From Verrucomicrobium sp. (GTDB lineage: Bacteria > Verrucomicrobiota > Verrucomicrobiia > Methylacidiphilales > GAS474), in the NCBI GenBank assembly GCA_028283855.1, contig JAPWJX010000005.1:124001-188000 (forward strand): DNA of 64,000 bases, written 5' to 3'. Every line of letters starts with the position of its first letter. Position 1 is the first letter of the stretch. Below, one piece after another: positions 1 through 7,861 of this stretch. The notes below the pieces were generated by a model. It worked only from the letters and a program-made list of their open reading frames with translations, was not told the origin of the DNA and did not search any database. The translations under genes and the position numbers were made by a program.

Positions 1-242
1 ACGTCGGCGACCTGGAGAAGCTCTCCGCCGCCGAAGTGAACGAGAAAGCCCTGCGCGCCGCGGGCCTCGTCAACGGCAACTGGGACGGCGTCAAGATCCT
101 GGGCACGGGAGAACTTAAAAAGAAGCTCGCCGTTACCGTCCACGCCATCAGCGAGGGCGCCCGCAAGAAGATCGAGGCTGCGGGAGGCACCGTCACCCTT
201 CTGGAAAAGAAGGTGGCTGCCCCGAAGGCCAAGAAAGTCTAA
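1..242 (+). CDS. rplO: 50S ribosomal protein L15, C-terminal part (start outside window)
   Basis: The open frame runs in from the left edge in the frame of base 3 and stops with TAA at 240-242. The visible part ends in the L15 C-terminal domain, with the pattern VKILGTGELKKKLAVTVHA and then an Ala/Gly-rich helix and basic tail. L15 is an assembly protein of the large subunit. Its place directly before secY is the usual spc operon order. The methionine at base 36 is internal, not the start, because the L15-like sequence continues upstream of it. Confidence 0.93.
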   Translation, partial: VGDLEKLSAAEVNEKALRAAGLVNGNWDGVKILGTGELKKKLAVTVHAISEGARKKIEAAGGTVTLLEKKVAAPKAKKV

Positions 243-271
243 GCCCGGGCCTAAAAGCCCTAAAAAGCCGT

Positions 272-309
272 AAAAAGCGCCGTCCTCATAAAGGACGGCG
301 CGCTTTTTT
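272..309 (+). terminator. Strong hairpin with T-tract between rplO and secY
   Basis: A perfect 10-bp stem (277-286 with 292-301) and a 5-nt loop are followed by six T at 304-309, with five A at 272-276. It has the form of an intrinsic terminator. The T-tract ends only six bases before the secY start, so no Shine-Dalgarno site lies between hairpin and ATG. It may act as an attenuator in the spc operon or control access to the secY start. Confidence 0.85.
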
Positions 310-315
310 GAAGAT

Positions 316-1806
316 ATGCTCTCCGCGTTCGCCAATAGCTTCAAGATTCCCGAACTTCGCCAGCGAATCCTGTTCACTCTGGCCGTCATTGTCGTCGTCC
401 GTATCGGGGCGGCCATTCCTTGCCCGGGAGTGAATCCCCACGTCCTTGGCGAGTTCTTCTCCAAGGTCGTCGACCAGCAGGCGCAAGGCTCGGTCATTGG
501 CATGTTTAACCTCTTCTCCGGCGGCGCGCTGGAGAACTGCGCTATCTTCTCCCTGGGCGTCATGCCCTACATCAGCGCCAGCATCATGATGCAGCTGCTC
601 ACGGCGGTCATTCCTTCCTTGGGCAAGATGGCCCGCGAGGACGGCGGCCGTCAGAAGATCAGTCAATATTCCCGCGTCATGACCCTCGGCCTTTGCCTGG
701 TCCAGGGCTACCTCCTGGCCCTCGGCTTCGAAAAGCCGGAAAGCATCCCCTTCCTGCACGGCATCAGCGGCGTCATCGACCGTCTGGGCGTTCCCCTTGT
801 TTCCGATCCGGGATGGGTCTTCCGCATCCTCACCGTTCTCTCCCTGACCACCGGCACCATGGTCCTCATGTGGCTAGGCGAGCAGATCACGGACAAAGGC
901 ATCGGCAACGGCGTCTCCCTCATCATCGCCATCGGCATCGTTGCCCGCCTGCCGGCCGCCCTCCTTCAGGGCTGGGAAAAGCTCACCACTTCCGGTGCTG
1001 GAGGTATCTACCTTATCGTCCTCCTTCTGGCCTTCCTTTTTGGCGTCATCGCCGCCACCGTGGCCATGACGCAGGGGCTTCGGAAAATCATCGTTCAATA
1101 CGCCAAGCAAGTTCGCGGCAACAAGGTCTACGGCGGCCAGGCCGCCTTCCTGCCGTTGAAGGTGAACTACGCGGGCGTCATGCCCATCATCTTCGCCCAG
1201 GCCATCCTTCTTTTCCCCTCGGTCATTCTTAACCTGCTCTTCCCGCAGCAGGGGTGGGCCATTCAGCTGGCGCAGAGCCTGAGCGTGGGCTGGCTCCACT
1301 ACACCTTGTCCGCGCTGATGATCCTCTTCTTCTCCTACTTCTGGGTCGCCACGCAGTTCAATGCGGTGCAGATCGCCGACGATTTGAAGAAGCACGGCGG
1401 GTTTATTCCCGGCGTCCGCCCCGGACAGGCCACGGCTGATTTCCTGGATTACACCATGACACGCCTCACCCTGGCCGGCGCCATCTTCCTGGCCGTTCTG
1501 GCGGTGCTGCCCATGCTCATTCAGAGCACCTTGCAGATCCCCGCCATCACGGCGCAGTTCTTCGGCGGCACCAGCCTCCTCATCATGGTCGGTGTCGTCC
1601 TGGACACGATGCGCCAGACGGAGACCTACCTGCTGCAGCGCCACTACGACGGCTTCCTCAAGAAAGGGCGCATCAAGGCCGGAGGCCGCACCTACGGCCC
1701 GGCGCAGGCTACCGGCCCCGCTTTGGCCAGCGGCTCCATGCTCTGGCTCTATGTCTGCATCGCCGTGTTGGCCATCGCCGGCATCACGCTCAGCCTCGTC
1801 AAGTGA
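316..1806 (+). CDS. secY: Preprotein translocase subunit SecY
   Basis: This is the central channel subunit of the SecYEG translocon in the inner membrane. The 496 residues (E. coli SecY has 443) carry about ten hydrophobic segments. The motif GVMPYISASIMM is at about residues 81-92, and a HGGFIPGVRPG loop precedes the TM segments near the C-terminus. The start MLSAFANSF followed by IPELRQRIL is the normal SecY N-terminus, which supports ATG 316 despite the weak ribosome site. The gene lies between rplO and map; adk, which sits here in many bacteria, is absent. Its TGA overlaps the GTG start of map. Confidence 0.97.
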   Translation: MLSAFANSFKIPELRQRILFTLAVIVVVRIGAAIPCPGVNPHVLGEFFSKVVDQQAQGSVIGMFNLFSGGALENCAIFSLGVMPYISASIMMQLLTAVIPSLGKMAREDGGRQKISQYSRVMTLGLCLVQGYLLALGFEKPESIPFLHGISGVIDRLGVPLVSDPGWVFRILTVLSLTTGTMVLMWLGEQITDKGIGNGVSLIIAIGIVARLPAALLQGWEKLTTSGAGGIYLIVLLLAFLFGVIAATVAMTQGLRKIIVQYAKQVRGNKVYGGQAAFLPLKVNYAGVMPIIFAQAILLFPSVILNLLFPQQGWAIQLAQSLSVGWLHYTLSALMILFFSYFWVATQFNAVQIADDLKKHGGFIPGVRPGQATADFLDYTMTRLTLAGAIFLAVLAVLPMLIQSTLQIPAITAQFFGGTSLLIMVGVVLDTMRQTETYLLQRHYDGFLKKGRIKAGGRTYGPAQATGPALASGSMLWLYVCIAVLAIAGITLSLVK

Positions 1807-2567
1807 TTTCGATCAAGCAAGGCGCGGAAATCGACGGGATGCGGCGCAGCGGCGCCGCCGTCGGCGCTATCCTTGAAAAAGTCGCCGCCGTTCTGGAGCC
1901 CGGTATGACGACCCGCGAGGTCGACTCCTTCGCCGCCGAGCAGATCCGCGCGGCCGGCGCGCGCAGCGCTTTCCTTAACTACCGCGGCTTCCCCGGAAAT
2001 ATTTGCATCTCCGTCAACGAGGAGGTCGTTCACGGCATTGGCGGCTCCCGCCGTCTCCAGCTCGGCGACATCGTCAAGCTCGACATCGGCATCGTCAAGG
2101 ACGGCTGGATCGGCGACACCGCCACCACCGTCCCCGTCGGCATGGCCGATCCTGCCGTGACCAAGCTTTTGGAAGTCACCCGCGCCTCCCTGTATGAGGG
2201 CATCGCCCAGGCGAAGGAAGGAAACCGGGTAGGGGACATCTCCTCGGCGATCGAAAAATACGTCGAGAAAAACGGCTTCACCGTCGTCCGGGAATTCGTG
2301 GGCCACGGTGTGGGCCGCAAATTGCACGAGGAGCCGCAGGTTCCCAACTTTGGCTCGCCCCGCAACGGCCCGAAACTCAAGGCCGGCATGACCCTGGCTA
2401 TCGAGCCGATGGTCAACATGGGGCGCGCCGACGTCCGCATCCTGGCCGACGGCTGGACCGTGGTGACGACGGATGGAAAAAAATCGTCCCATTTCGAGCA
2501 CGTCGTCCTCGTCACCGAGGGGGAACCCGAGATTCTCACATGCCCAAAAGCGACCGCATCGAAGTAG
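1803..2567 (+). CDS. map: Methionine aminopeptidase, type I
   Basis: This cytosolic metallopeptidase removes the initiator methionine from new proteins. The 254 residues show all five metal ligands of the type I family: D94 (KLDIG), D105 (GDTA), H168 (GHGVG), E201 (AIEP) and E232. It lacks the N-terminal zinc-finger extension found in some homologues. The start is GTG 1803, overlapping the secY stop by 3 bases, which suggests translational coupling. Its 3' end overlaps infA by 28 bases. Confidence 0.96.
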   Translation: MISIKQGAEIDGMRRSGAAVGAILEKVAAVLEPGMTTREVDSFAAEQIRAAGARSAFLNYRGFPGNICISVNEEVVHGIGGSRRLQLGDIVKLDIGIVKDGWIGDTATTVPVGMADPAVTKLLEVTRASLYEGIAQAKEGNRVGDISSAIEKYVEKNGFTVVREFVGHGVGRKLHEEPQVPNFGSPRNGPKLKAGMTLAIEPMVNMGRADVRILADGWTVVTTDGKKSSHFEHVVLVTEGEPEILTCPKATASK

Positions 2568-2758
2568 AAGGAACCGTCGTGGAAAGCGTTTCTCCCACCC
2601 TTTTCCGGGTCGAATTGAGCAATGGGCACCGCCTTTTGGCCCACGCATCCGGAACTTTACGGCTTCATTTTACAAAAATATTGCCAGGAGACAAAATCTT
2701 GCTAGAAATCTCACCCTACGACTTGAGCCGGGGACGCATTGTCCAAAAGCAATCGTAG
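2540..2758 (+). CDS. infA: Translation initiation factor IF-1
   Basis: A 72-residue OB-fold protein of the usual IF-1 length; IF-1 binds the 30S A site during initiation. Recognisable parts are IEVEGTVVE at the N-terminus, [15 protein letters not shown] and [10 protein letters not shown]. The normally basic loop SGKMRK reads SGTLRL here, so two lysines that usually face rRNA are missing. ATG 2540 is inside the end of map (28-base overlap) but gives the canonical N-terminus. It is followed by rpmJ, as in typical alpha operons. Confidence 0.95.
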   Translation: MPKSDRIEVEGTVVESVSPTLFRVELSNGHRLLAHASGTLRLHFTKILPGDKILLEISPYDLSRGRIVQKQS

Positions 2759-2787
2759 GATAAAAAAGGACATAAATTACTGTTTTT

Positions 2788-2904
2788 ATGAAGGTTAGAG
2801 CATCCGTGAAGCGGAAAACCGCCGATTGCCAGGTCGTGCGCCGTAAAGGCCGCATTTATATCATTAACAAGAAAAACCCGCGCCTTAAGCAGCGCCAGGG
2901 TTAA
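2788..2904 (+). CDS. rpmJ: 50S ribosomal protein L36, zinc-free form
   Basis: A 38-residue protein that begins [10 protein letters not shown] and ends KQRQG, as L36 does. The standard zinc-ribbon ligands (three Cys and one His) are mostly gone: only C14 remains, with Thr and Asn at the positions of the first and third Cys. This is the C-minus type of L36, which works without zinc. It lies between infA and rpsM, its conserved position. A T-rich stretch rather than a clear Shine-Dalgarno site precedes the ATG. Confidence 0.95.
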   Translation: MKVRASVKRKTADCQVVRRKGRIYIINKKNPRLKQRQG

Positions 2905-2930
2905 TCAAAAGTCAGGATTAGGAGAATATC

Positions 2931-3326
2931 ATGCCGCGTTTATTGGGTGTTGACATCCCGGGCGACAAGCGCCTCGAAGCTTCGCTGCCGTACATCTATG
3001 GAATCGGGCCCAGCCGGGCTAAGGAAATCTGCGAGCAGGCGGAGATCGATCCGAACCTCCGTGCCAAGAACCTGACCGACCAGCAGCTGAACCGCATCAT
3101 CAACGTCATTCAGGAAAACAAGTTCATCATCGAAGGCGACCTGCGCCGCGAGCTTCAGTCCAACCTGAAGCGCCTCCAGGCCATCAATTGCTACCGCGGC
3201 ATCCGCCATCGCCGCGGCCTGCCCGTGCGCGGTCAGCGCACCTCCACCAACGCCCGTACCCGCAAGGGCCCGCGCAAGACCGTCGGCGTCGTCCGCAACA
3301 AGGACGCCAAGGCCGGCAAAGTCTAA
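2931..3326 (+). CDS. rpsM: 30S ribosomal protein S13
   Basis: A 131-residue protein with the S13 head domain ([15 protein letters not shown] at residues 20-34), the rRNA-binding segment [17 protein letters not shown], and a basic tail that reaches toward tRNA in the P site. A clear AGGAGA ribosome site at 2920-2925 precedes the start. First of the four consecutive alpha operon genes rpsM-rpsK-rpsD-rpoA. Confidence 0.97.
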   Translation: MPRLLGVDIPGDKRLEASLPYIYGIGPSRAKEICEQAEIDPNLRAKNLTDQQLNRIINVIQENKFIIEGDLRRELQSNLKRLQAINCYRGIRHRRGLPVRGQRTSTNARTRKGPRKTVGVVRNKDAKAGKV

Positions 3327-3342
3327 CAACTAGAAGGATACC

Positions 3343-3894
3343 ATGTCAGAGGAAGTCAAGAAGACCGAGGCGCCCGCCGTCGAAGCCCCCAAGGCTGAGA
3401 AGGCCCCCACCGAAAAGGCCGCCCCCAAGAAGAAGACCGAAAAGGCCGCTCCCGCCGCCGAGGCCCCCGCGGCCGAATCGCTCGAGCTGTCGCTCGATCC
3501 GAACATCATCGAGAAGCCGAAGATCGTCAAGGCCAAGGGCAGCAAGAACATTCACACCGGCGTCGCCCACGTTCTGGCTTCCTTCAACAACACCATCGTC
3601 ACCATCACCGATCTGAGCGGCAACGTCATCGGCTGGTCCAGCGCCGGTAAGTGCGGTTTCCGCGGCTCGAAGAAGTCGACCGCCTACGTCGCGCAGGTTG
3701 TGGCCCAGGACGCCTGCCGCCAGGCGATGTCCCACGGCCTCAAGGAAGTCACCGTGCAGGTGAAGGGCCCCGGCACCGGCCGTGAGTCCGCCGTCCGCGC
3801 CTTCCAGGCCATTGGCCTGGAGGTTACCGCGATCGAGGACGTCACCCCCGTCCCGCACAACGGCTGCCGTCCCCGCAAGCAGCGCCGCGTCTGA
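3343..3894 (+). CDS. rpsK: 30S ribosomal protein S11 with long N-terminal extension
   Basis: The conserved S11 body starts near residue 60 ([20 protein letters not shown]) and runs to the usual basic C-terminus [14 protein letters not shown]11 lies in the platform of the 30S subunit. Before it is an Ala/Lys/Glu/Pro-rich stretch of about 55 residues, so the protein is 183 residues against about 129 in E. coli. ATG 3343 follows an AGAAGGA-like site, and no better start is placed at the edge of the conserved domain. The extension is probably disordered; its function is unknown. Confidence 0.96.
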   Translation: MSEEVKKTEAPAVEAPKAEKAPTEKAAPKKKTEKAAPAAEAPAAESLELSLDPNIIEKPKIVKAKGSKNIHTGVAHVLASFNNTIVTITDLSGNVIGWSSAGKCGFRGSKKSTAYVAQVVAQDACRQAMSHGLKEVTVQVKGPGTGRESAVRAFQAIGLEVTAIEDVTPVPHNGCRPRKQRRV

Positions 3895-3937
3895 TCCGGC
3901 GTTTTTGATCCACCCTTAGCATCTAGAAAGACCTCAT

Positions 3938-4546
3938 ATGGCTCGTTACACCGGTCCCCGCACCAAGAAAAGCCGCCGTTTCGGCGCCGCCCTTTTCGGC
4001 ACCAGCAAGGCGCTGGAGCGCCGCGCTTATCCCCCCGGCCAGCACGGGGAGCGCAGCCGCCGCAAGCTCTCCGAATACGCCGTCGCCCTGGGCGAAAAGC
4101 AGAAGCTCAAGTACATGTACGGCGTCCTGGAGAAGCAGTTCCGCCGCTGCTTCGAGATCGCGCAGAAGAAGCGTGGCGTCACCGGCGTCATCCTCCTGCA
4201 GATCCTGGAAAGCCGCCTGGACAACGTCGTCTACCGCCTCGGCTTCGCCAATTCCCGGCGCGCGGCGCGGCAGATGGTCGGCCACGGCCACATCCGCGTG
4301 AACGGCCGCAAGGTCACCATCGCCAGCTACAGCACCCGCGTGGGTGACCAGGTCGAGGTTGTCGACAAGCCCCAGGCTCGCAAGATGGCGCTGAAGAATC
4401 TCGAGATCATGCAGATCGCCCCCGTGCCCGATTGGCTCCTCCTGGACAAGGAAGGCTACAAGGGCGAGGTCAAGCGCGTCCCGACCCGCGAGGAAATTGC
4501 GCCGATCGCCAACGAGCAGTTGGTCGTCGAGCTCTATTCCCGCTAA
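3938..4546 (+). CDS. rpsD: 30S ribosomal protein S4
   Basis: A 202-residue S4 with the central S4 RNA-binding domain (SRLDNVVYRLGFANSRRAAR onward to INGRKV-like VNGRKVTI). S4 is a primary 16S rRNA binder and, in many bacteria, the repressor of this operon. The N-terminus MARYTGPRTKKSRRFG has no CxxC zinc motif, so it is the zinc-free type. Ends in the family's usual LVVELYSR. Confidence 0.97.
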   Translation: MARYTGPRTKKSRRFGAALFGTSKALERRAYPPGQHGERSRRKLSEYAVALGEKQKLKYMYGVLEKQFRRCFEIAQKKRGVTGVILLQILESRLDNVVYRLGFANSRRAARQMVGHGHIRVNGRKVTIASYSTRVGDQVEVVDKPQARKMALKNLEIMQIAPVPDWLLLDKEGYKGEVKRVPTREEIAPIANEQLVVELYSR

Positions 4547-4594
4547 TCCGCTCATCCCATCACGTAACCGCCCAGCCCCAAGACAAAGAAAATT

Positions 4595-5608
4595 ATGCCC
4601 ATCCGCTTAGGTCGTTTTGAAATCCCGAACCGCCTCGTCAAGGACGAGGAGTCCGCAACGTCCACGTACGCCAAGTTCGTGGCCGAGCCCTTCGAGGCCG
4701 GTTACGGTTCCACGCTGGGCAACTCCCTGCGCCGCGTGCTCCTCTCCTCCCTGGAAGGCGCCGCGATCTCCTCGATCAAGATCGAGGGGGCGCTGCACGA
4801 GTTCGCCACCCTCCCGGGCGTGGTGGAAGACGTCACCGACATCGTCCTGAACCTGAAGAAGGTTCTCTTCAAGCTCCCCAACCGCGACACCCGCACCTTC
4901 TCCCTCAACGTGACGAAGGAAGGCCCCGTCACGGCGGGCGACATCAAGCTGGACGCCGGCGTCGAGATCCTGAACCCCGACCTGATCCTCTGCACCCTGG
5001 ACAAGAAGCAGCGCTTCGAGGCCGAGATCGAGGTCCGCGTGGGCCGCGGCTTTGCCACCGCCGACTTCAACAAGAAGCCGGATCAGTCCATCGGCGTCAT
5101 CGCCATCGACTCCCTGTTCTCCCCCGTCCGCAAGGTGAAGTACGCGGTGGAAAACACCCGCGTCGGCCAGCGCACGGACTATGACAAGCTCGTCATCGAG
5201 ATCTGGACGGACGGCCGCCTGACCCCGGACGAGGCCCTGCTCCAGTCCTCCGCCATCCTGCGCCACCACCTCGACATCTTCGTCAACTACAGCGAGGAGC
5301 CCATCGAGTTCGAGGAAACCAAGCCGCTGGCCCGCGAGGAAGACAGCAAGCTCAAGAAGCTCCTGAACATGAGCGTCAACGAGATCGAGCTCTCCGTCCG
5401 CGCCGCCAATTGCCTGAACAATGCGAACATCACCACCGTCGGCCAGCTGGCCATGAAGACGGAGGCAGAGATGCTCAAATACCGCAACTTCGGCAAGAAG
5501 TCTCTCAACGAAATCAAAGACAAGCTCCAGTCCCTGGGCCTTTCCCTCGGCATGAAGTTCGACTCGAACCTCCTGGAAGCCCCGGCCGAACCGGCCATCG
5601 TCGAATAA
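4595..5608 (+). CDS. rpoA: DNA-directed RNA polymerase subunit alpha
   Basis: The 337 residues show both alpha domains. The N-terminal assembly domain contains GYGSTLGNSLRRVLLSSLEG, which drives dimerisation and beta/beta' assembly. The C-terminal domain from about residue 260 has the paired helices LSVRAANCLNNANITTVGQL and YRNFGKKSLNEIKDKL, which contact UP-element DNA and activators. Placed between rpsD and rplQ, as in nearly all bacteria. Confidence 0.98.
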   Translation: MPIRLGRFEIPNRLVKDEESATSTYAKFVAEPFEAGYGSTLGNSLRRVLLSSLEGAAISSIKIEGALHEFATLPGVVEDVTDIVLNLKKVLFKLPNRDTRTFSLNVTKEGPVTAGDIKLDAGVEILNPDLILCTLDKKQRFEAEIEVRVGRGFATADFNKKPDQSIGVIAIDSLFSPVRKVKYAVENTRVGQRTDYDKLVIEIWTDGRLTPDEALLQSSAILRHHLDIFVNYSEEPIEFEETKPLAREEDSKLKKLLNMSVNEIELSVRAANCLNNANITTVGQLAMKTEAEMLKYRNFGKKSLNEIKDKLQSLGLSLGMKFDSNLLEAPAEPAIVE

Positions 5609-5617
5609 AGGAAAGCC

Positions 5618-6088
5618 ATGCGCCATCAAGTCAAAACCTCCAAGCTGGGCCGTACGTCCAAGCATAAGGAGTCCCTCGTCGCCAACCTGGTCAGCAGCCT
5701 GATCCAGCACCAGCGGATCACCACCACCCTGGCCAAGGCCAAGGTCATCCGCCCTGTCGCGGAGAAAATGGTGACCCTGGGCAAGACCGGCACCCTCCAC
5801 GCCCGCCGCGTGGCCGTTGCCCGCATCAAGAACCGGGACGCGGTGAGCAAGCTCTTCACCGAGATCGCCCCCCGCTTCAAGGAGCGCCAGGGTGGTTACA
5901 CCCGCATCCTGAAGCTGGGCCACCGCACCACTGACGCCGCCAAGATGGCGCTGATCGAGTGGGTTGAAGGCCCCGCCACGGCCCCCACGGAGGCTCCCGC
6001 CGCCGAGGCCAAGCCGAAGAAGGCGACCAAGCCCAAGGCTCCCAAAGCCGAAAAGGCTGAAAGCGCCCAGGCTGAAAAGGCCGAATAA
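5618..6088 (+). CDS. rplQ: 50S ribosomal protein L17 with Ala/Lys-rich tail
   Basis: Residues 1-115 are the L17 body: [20 protein letters not shown], then the [21 protein letters not shown] motif region near its end. A tail of about 40 residues rich in Ala, Lys, Pro and Glu follows, similar in composition to the extension on S11. Total length is 156 residues against 127 in E. coli. It is the last gene of the operon, followed by a strong terminator. Confidence 0.97.
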   Translation: MRHQVKTSKLGRTSKHKESLVANLVSSLIQHQRITTTLAKAKVIRPVAEKMVTLGKTGTLHARRVAVARIKNRDAVSKLFTEIAPRFKERQGGYTRILKLGHRTTDAAKMALIEWVEGPATAPTEAPAAEAKPKKATKPKAPKAEKAESAQAEKAE

Positions 6089-6105
6089 GGCTTCCAAGCC
6101 TCATG

Positions 6106-6136
6106 AAAAACCCCGGTCGAAAGGCCGGGGTTTTTT
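6106..6136 (+). terminator. Intrinsic terminator of the alpha operon
   Basis: An 8-bp GC-rich stem (6111-6118 with 6123-6130, one G-T pair), a GAAA tetraloop and six T at 6131-6136. It lies 22 bases after the rplQ stop and closes the ribosomal operon. Confidence 0.93.
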
Positions 6137-6176
6137 GTTGGTCGGCTTGTTTGCAGGTGATTCGCCTACATAAGCT

Positions 6177-6656
6177 ATGCCGATGAAGGCGTGGCGATTA
6201 GGGGTGGGACTTGTTTTTCTTTTTGCCGGATTCAGCGCTTTAATATGTTTTGGCCAAACGGCTGATGCGCCGTTGGTTCGCTTCGAAACGCGGACTCTTG
6301 GCGATCCGCGCTTTGATATGGAGGCCAACGAACTGAGTCGGACGGCCAATACGTCGCTCATCCAGGTGATTCATCGAAAGGGCGGGCCCACTGGCTCGGC
6401 GATGCTCACCGTGGAAGGATTCTATTTGGTAAGCAAAGCCCGGCAGGCGGAATATTTTATTATTCTTCAGGACCGGAGCGGTCCCGATGGCAGCCGCTTA
6501 TATACGGTGGGCTTCACAAACACTAAAAACGCGGATATCAAGGCGACATTCGGAAGTGACTATGGCGATACGGACGAAGCAGGGATCAAGCGCCGCTATT
6601 TGAGCGTTGCGGAGTACGCCGCAATTTTCGAAAAGGCACCGAAAAAGCCTGAATAA
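6177..6656 (+). CDS. Hypothetical secreted or membrane-anchored protein
   Basis: A 159-residue protein not recognised as a known family. It starts with a basic residue cluster and a hydrophobic stretch (about residues 8-25, ending near CFGQ) that looks like a signal peptide. The rest is polar, with beta-strand-like stretches and a KKPE end. The gene is noticeably less GC-rich than its neighbours and stands alone between the alpha operon terminator and a convergent acetyltransferase. ATG 6183 is an alternative start two codons in. Real coding is likely but function is unknown. Confidence 0.6.
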   Translation: MPMKAWRLGVGLVFLFAGFSALICFGQTADAPLVRFETRTLGDPRFDMEANELSRTANTSLIQVIHRKGGPTGSAMLTVEGFYLVSKARQAEYFIILQDRSGPDGSRLYTVGFTNTKNADIKATFGSDYGDTDEAGIKRRYLSVAEYAAIFEKAPKKPE

Positions 6657-6662
6657 AGCCGA

Positions 6663-7199
6663 TTAAATCGGCTGGGAAAGCCGGTAAAGGACGTGCGGCC
6701 GGAGGGGGTGTCCGGCAGCCAGATTGGGATGGTTGAAGTCCTCCGCCGGGTTGCGGGCCATTCCTAGGCGCTCCATGGCCGCTCTGGAGCGTTTATTGCC
6801 CTCAAACGTGAAAGCGACTGCTTCAGCCAGTCCGACGCGCCCAAAGCCGTCCTGGAGTGCGTATTGGGCTGCCTCGGTGGCGTAGCCCTTCCCCCAATGA
6901 GGACGGGCCAGCCGCCAGGCCAATTCGACGGCGGGCAGGAAGGGGACGTTTTCCAGGAAACAATGCATTAGGCCGACGAAGCCGATGAAGGAGGCTTCAT
7001 CGGGAATTTCGACCGCCCAGAAGCCGAACCCGTAGCGTTCCAGGTGGCCTTGGGTCCGGCGCGCTTCAAAGTCGCTTTGTTCCCGGGTGAGGGGAGGGCC
7101 TAGGAATTCCCGGACGGCGGGATCGGCATTCAGGGCCGCGTAGGGTTCCAGGTCGGACTCGCGCCAGGGCCGAAGGAGGAGGCGCGGCGTGCGGATCAC
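6663..7199 (-). CDS. GNAT-family N-acetyltransferase (RimJ/RimL-like)
   Basis: The 178 residues begin [17 protein letters not shown], the typical start of RimJ/RimL-type acetyltransferases. The acetyl-CoA binding segment [14 protein letters not shown] sits at about 102-115, and a C-terminal segment ([17 protein letters not shown]) matches the NxxSxxxxEKxGF-type motif. The acceptor cannot be predicted: ribosomal protein N-termini, small amines and antibiotics are all possible in this family. GTG start overlaps the stop of queH by 4 bases; it is the last gene of a four-gene minus-strand operon. Confidence 0.88.
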   Translation of the reverse strand: MIRTPRLLLRPWRESDLEPYAALNADPAVREFLGPPLTREQSDFEARRTQGHLERYGFGFWAVEIPDEASFIGFVGLMHCFLENVPFLPAVELAWRLARPHWGKGYATEAAQYALQDGFGRVGLAEAVAFTFEGNKRSRAAMERLGMARNPAEDFNHPNLAAGHPLRPHVLYRLSQPI

Positions 7200-7861
7200 G
7201 CCTCGCCCTTGGAATCGGGGCCGTAGTAGTCCTTGCCGATGACGATCTTCCCCTTGCCGCGTTCCAGCCGGGATTTGTTGGTGTCCCGCAGGGAGTAGAT
7301 GCAGCCGCAGTATTGCTGGGCGTAGAATTCCTCCCGCTTGCTGATGTCCAGCATCCGGTCGGCGCCGCCTTTCTTGCGCCAGTTGTGTTTCCAGTAGGCC
7401 ATGCCGGGGTAGCGGGCGGCGGCGCGCTCTCCGCAGCCGTTGATCTGGTTCATGTCTTTCCAGCGGGAGAGGCCCAGGCAGCTGGTGATGACGGGGAAGC
7501 CGTGCTCGTGGGCGTGGAGGGCGGTCCGCTCGAAGCGCATGTCGAAGCAGGCGGTGCAGCGTTCCCCTTTTTCAGGGGCCCATTCCATGCCTTTGACGCG
7601 GGCGAACCAGTTGTCGGTGTCGTAATCGGCGTCGATGAAGGGGATGCCCATCTTTTCGGCGAAGCGGACGTTTTCCGCTTTCCGCAGCTCGTATTCTTCC
7701 CGGGGATGGATGTTGGGGTTGTAGAAGTAGATGGTGAAGTCGATCCCGGACGCGGCCATGGCTTCCATGACTTCGCCGGAGCAGGGGGCGCAGCAGGAGT
7801 GGAGCAGTACCTTCTTGGCGCCGCCGGGAGGCGGGGGAAGGGGGACGCGGTTGCCGTTCAT
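7196..7861 (-). CDS. queH: Epoxyqueuosine reductase QueH
   Basis: QueH (formerly DUF208) catalyses the last step of queuosine synthesis, reducing epoxyqueuosine to queuosine in tRNA, and is unrelated to QueG. The 221 residues carry the family cysteines: C23-C24 and C27 (HSCCAPCS), C102 and C105 (CTAC), and C185/C187 (YCGC); some bind a 4Fe-4S cluster. ATG 7861 overlaps the stop of the upstream GT117 gene by 4 bases, and the conserved [12 protein letters not shown] starts at residue 16. A queD gene is at 21943-22305. Confidence 0.93.
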   Translation of the reverse strand: MNGNRVPLPPPPGGAKKVLLHSCCAPCSGEVMEAMAASGIDFTIYFYNPNIHPREEYELRKAENVRFAEKMGIPFIDADYDTDNWFARVKGMEWAPEKGERCTACFDMRFERTALHAHEHGFPVITSCLGLSRWKDMNQINGCGERAAARYPGMAYWKHNWRKKGGADRMLDISKREEFYAQQYCGCIYSLRDTNKSRLERGKGKIVIGKDYYGPDSKGEA

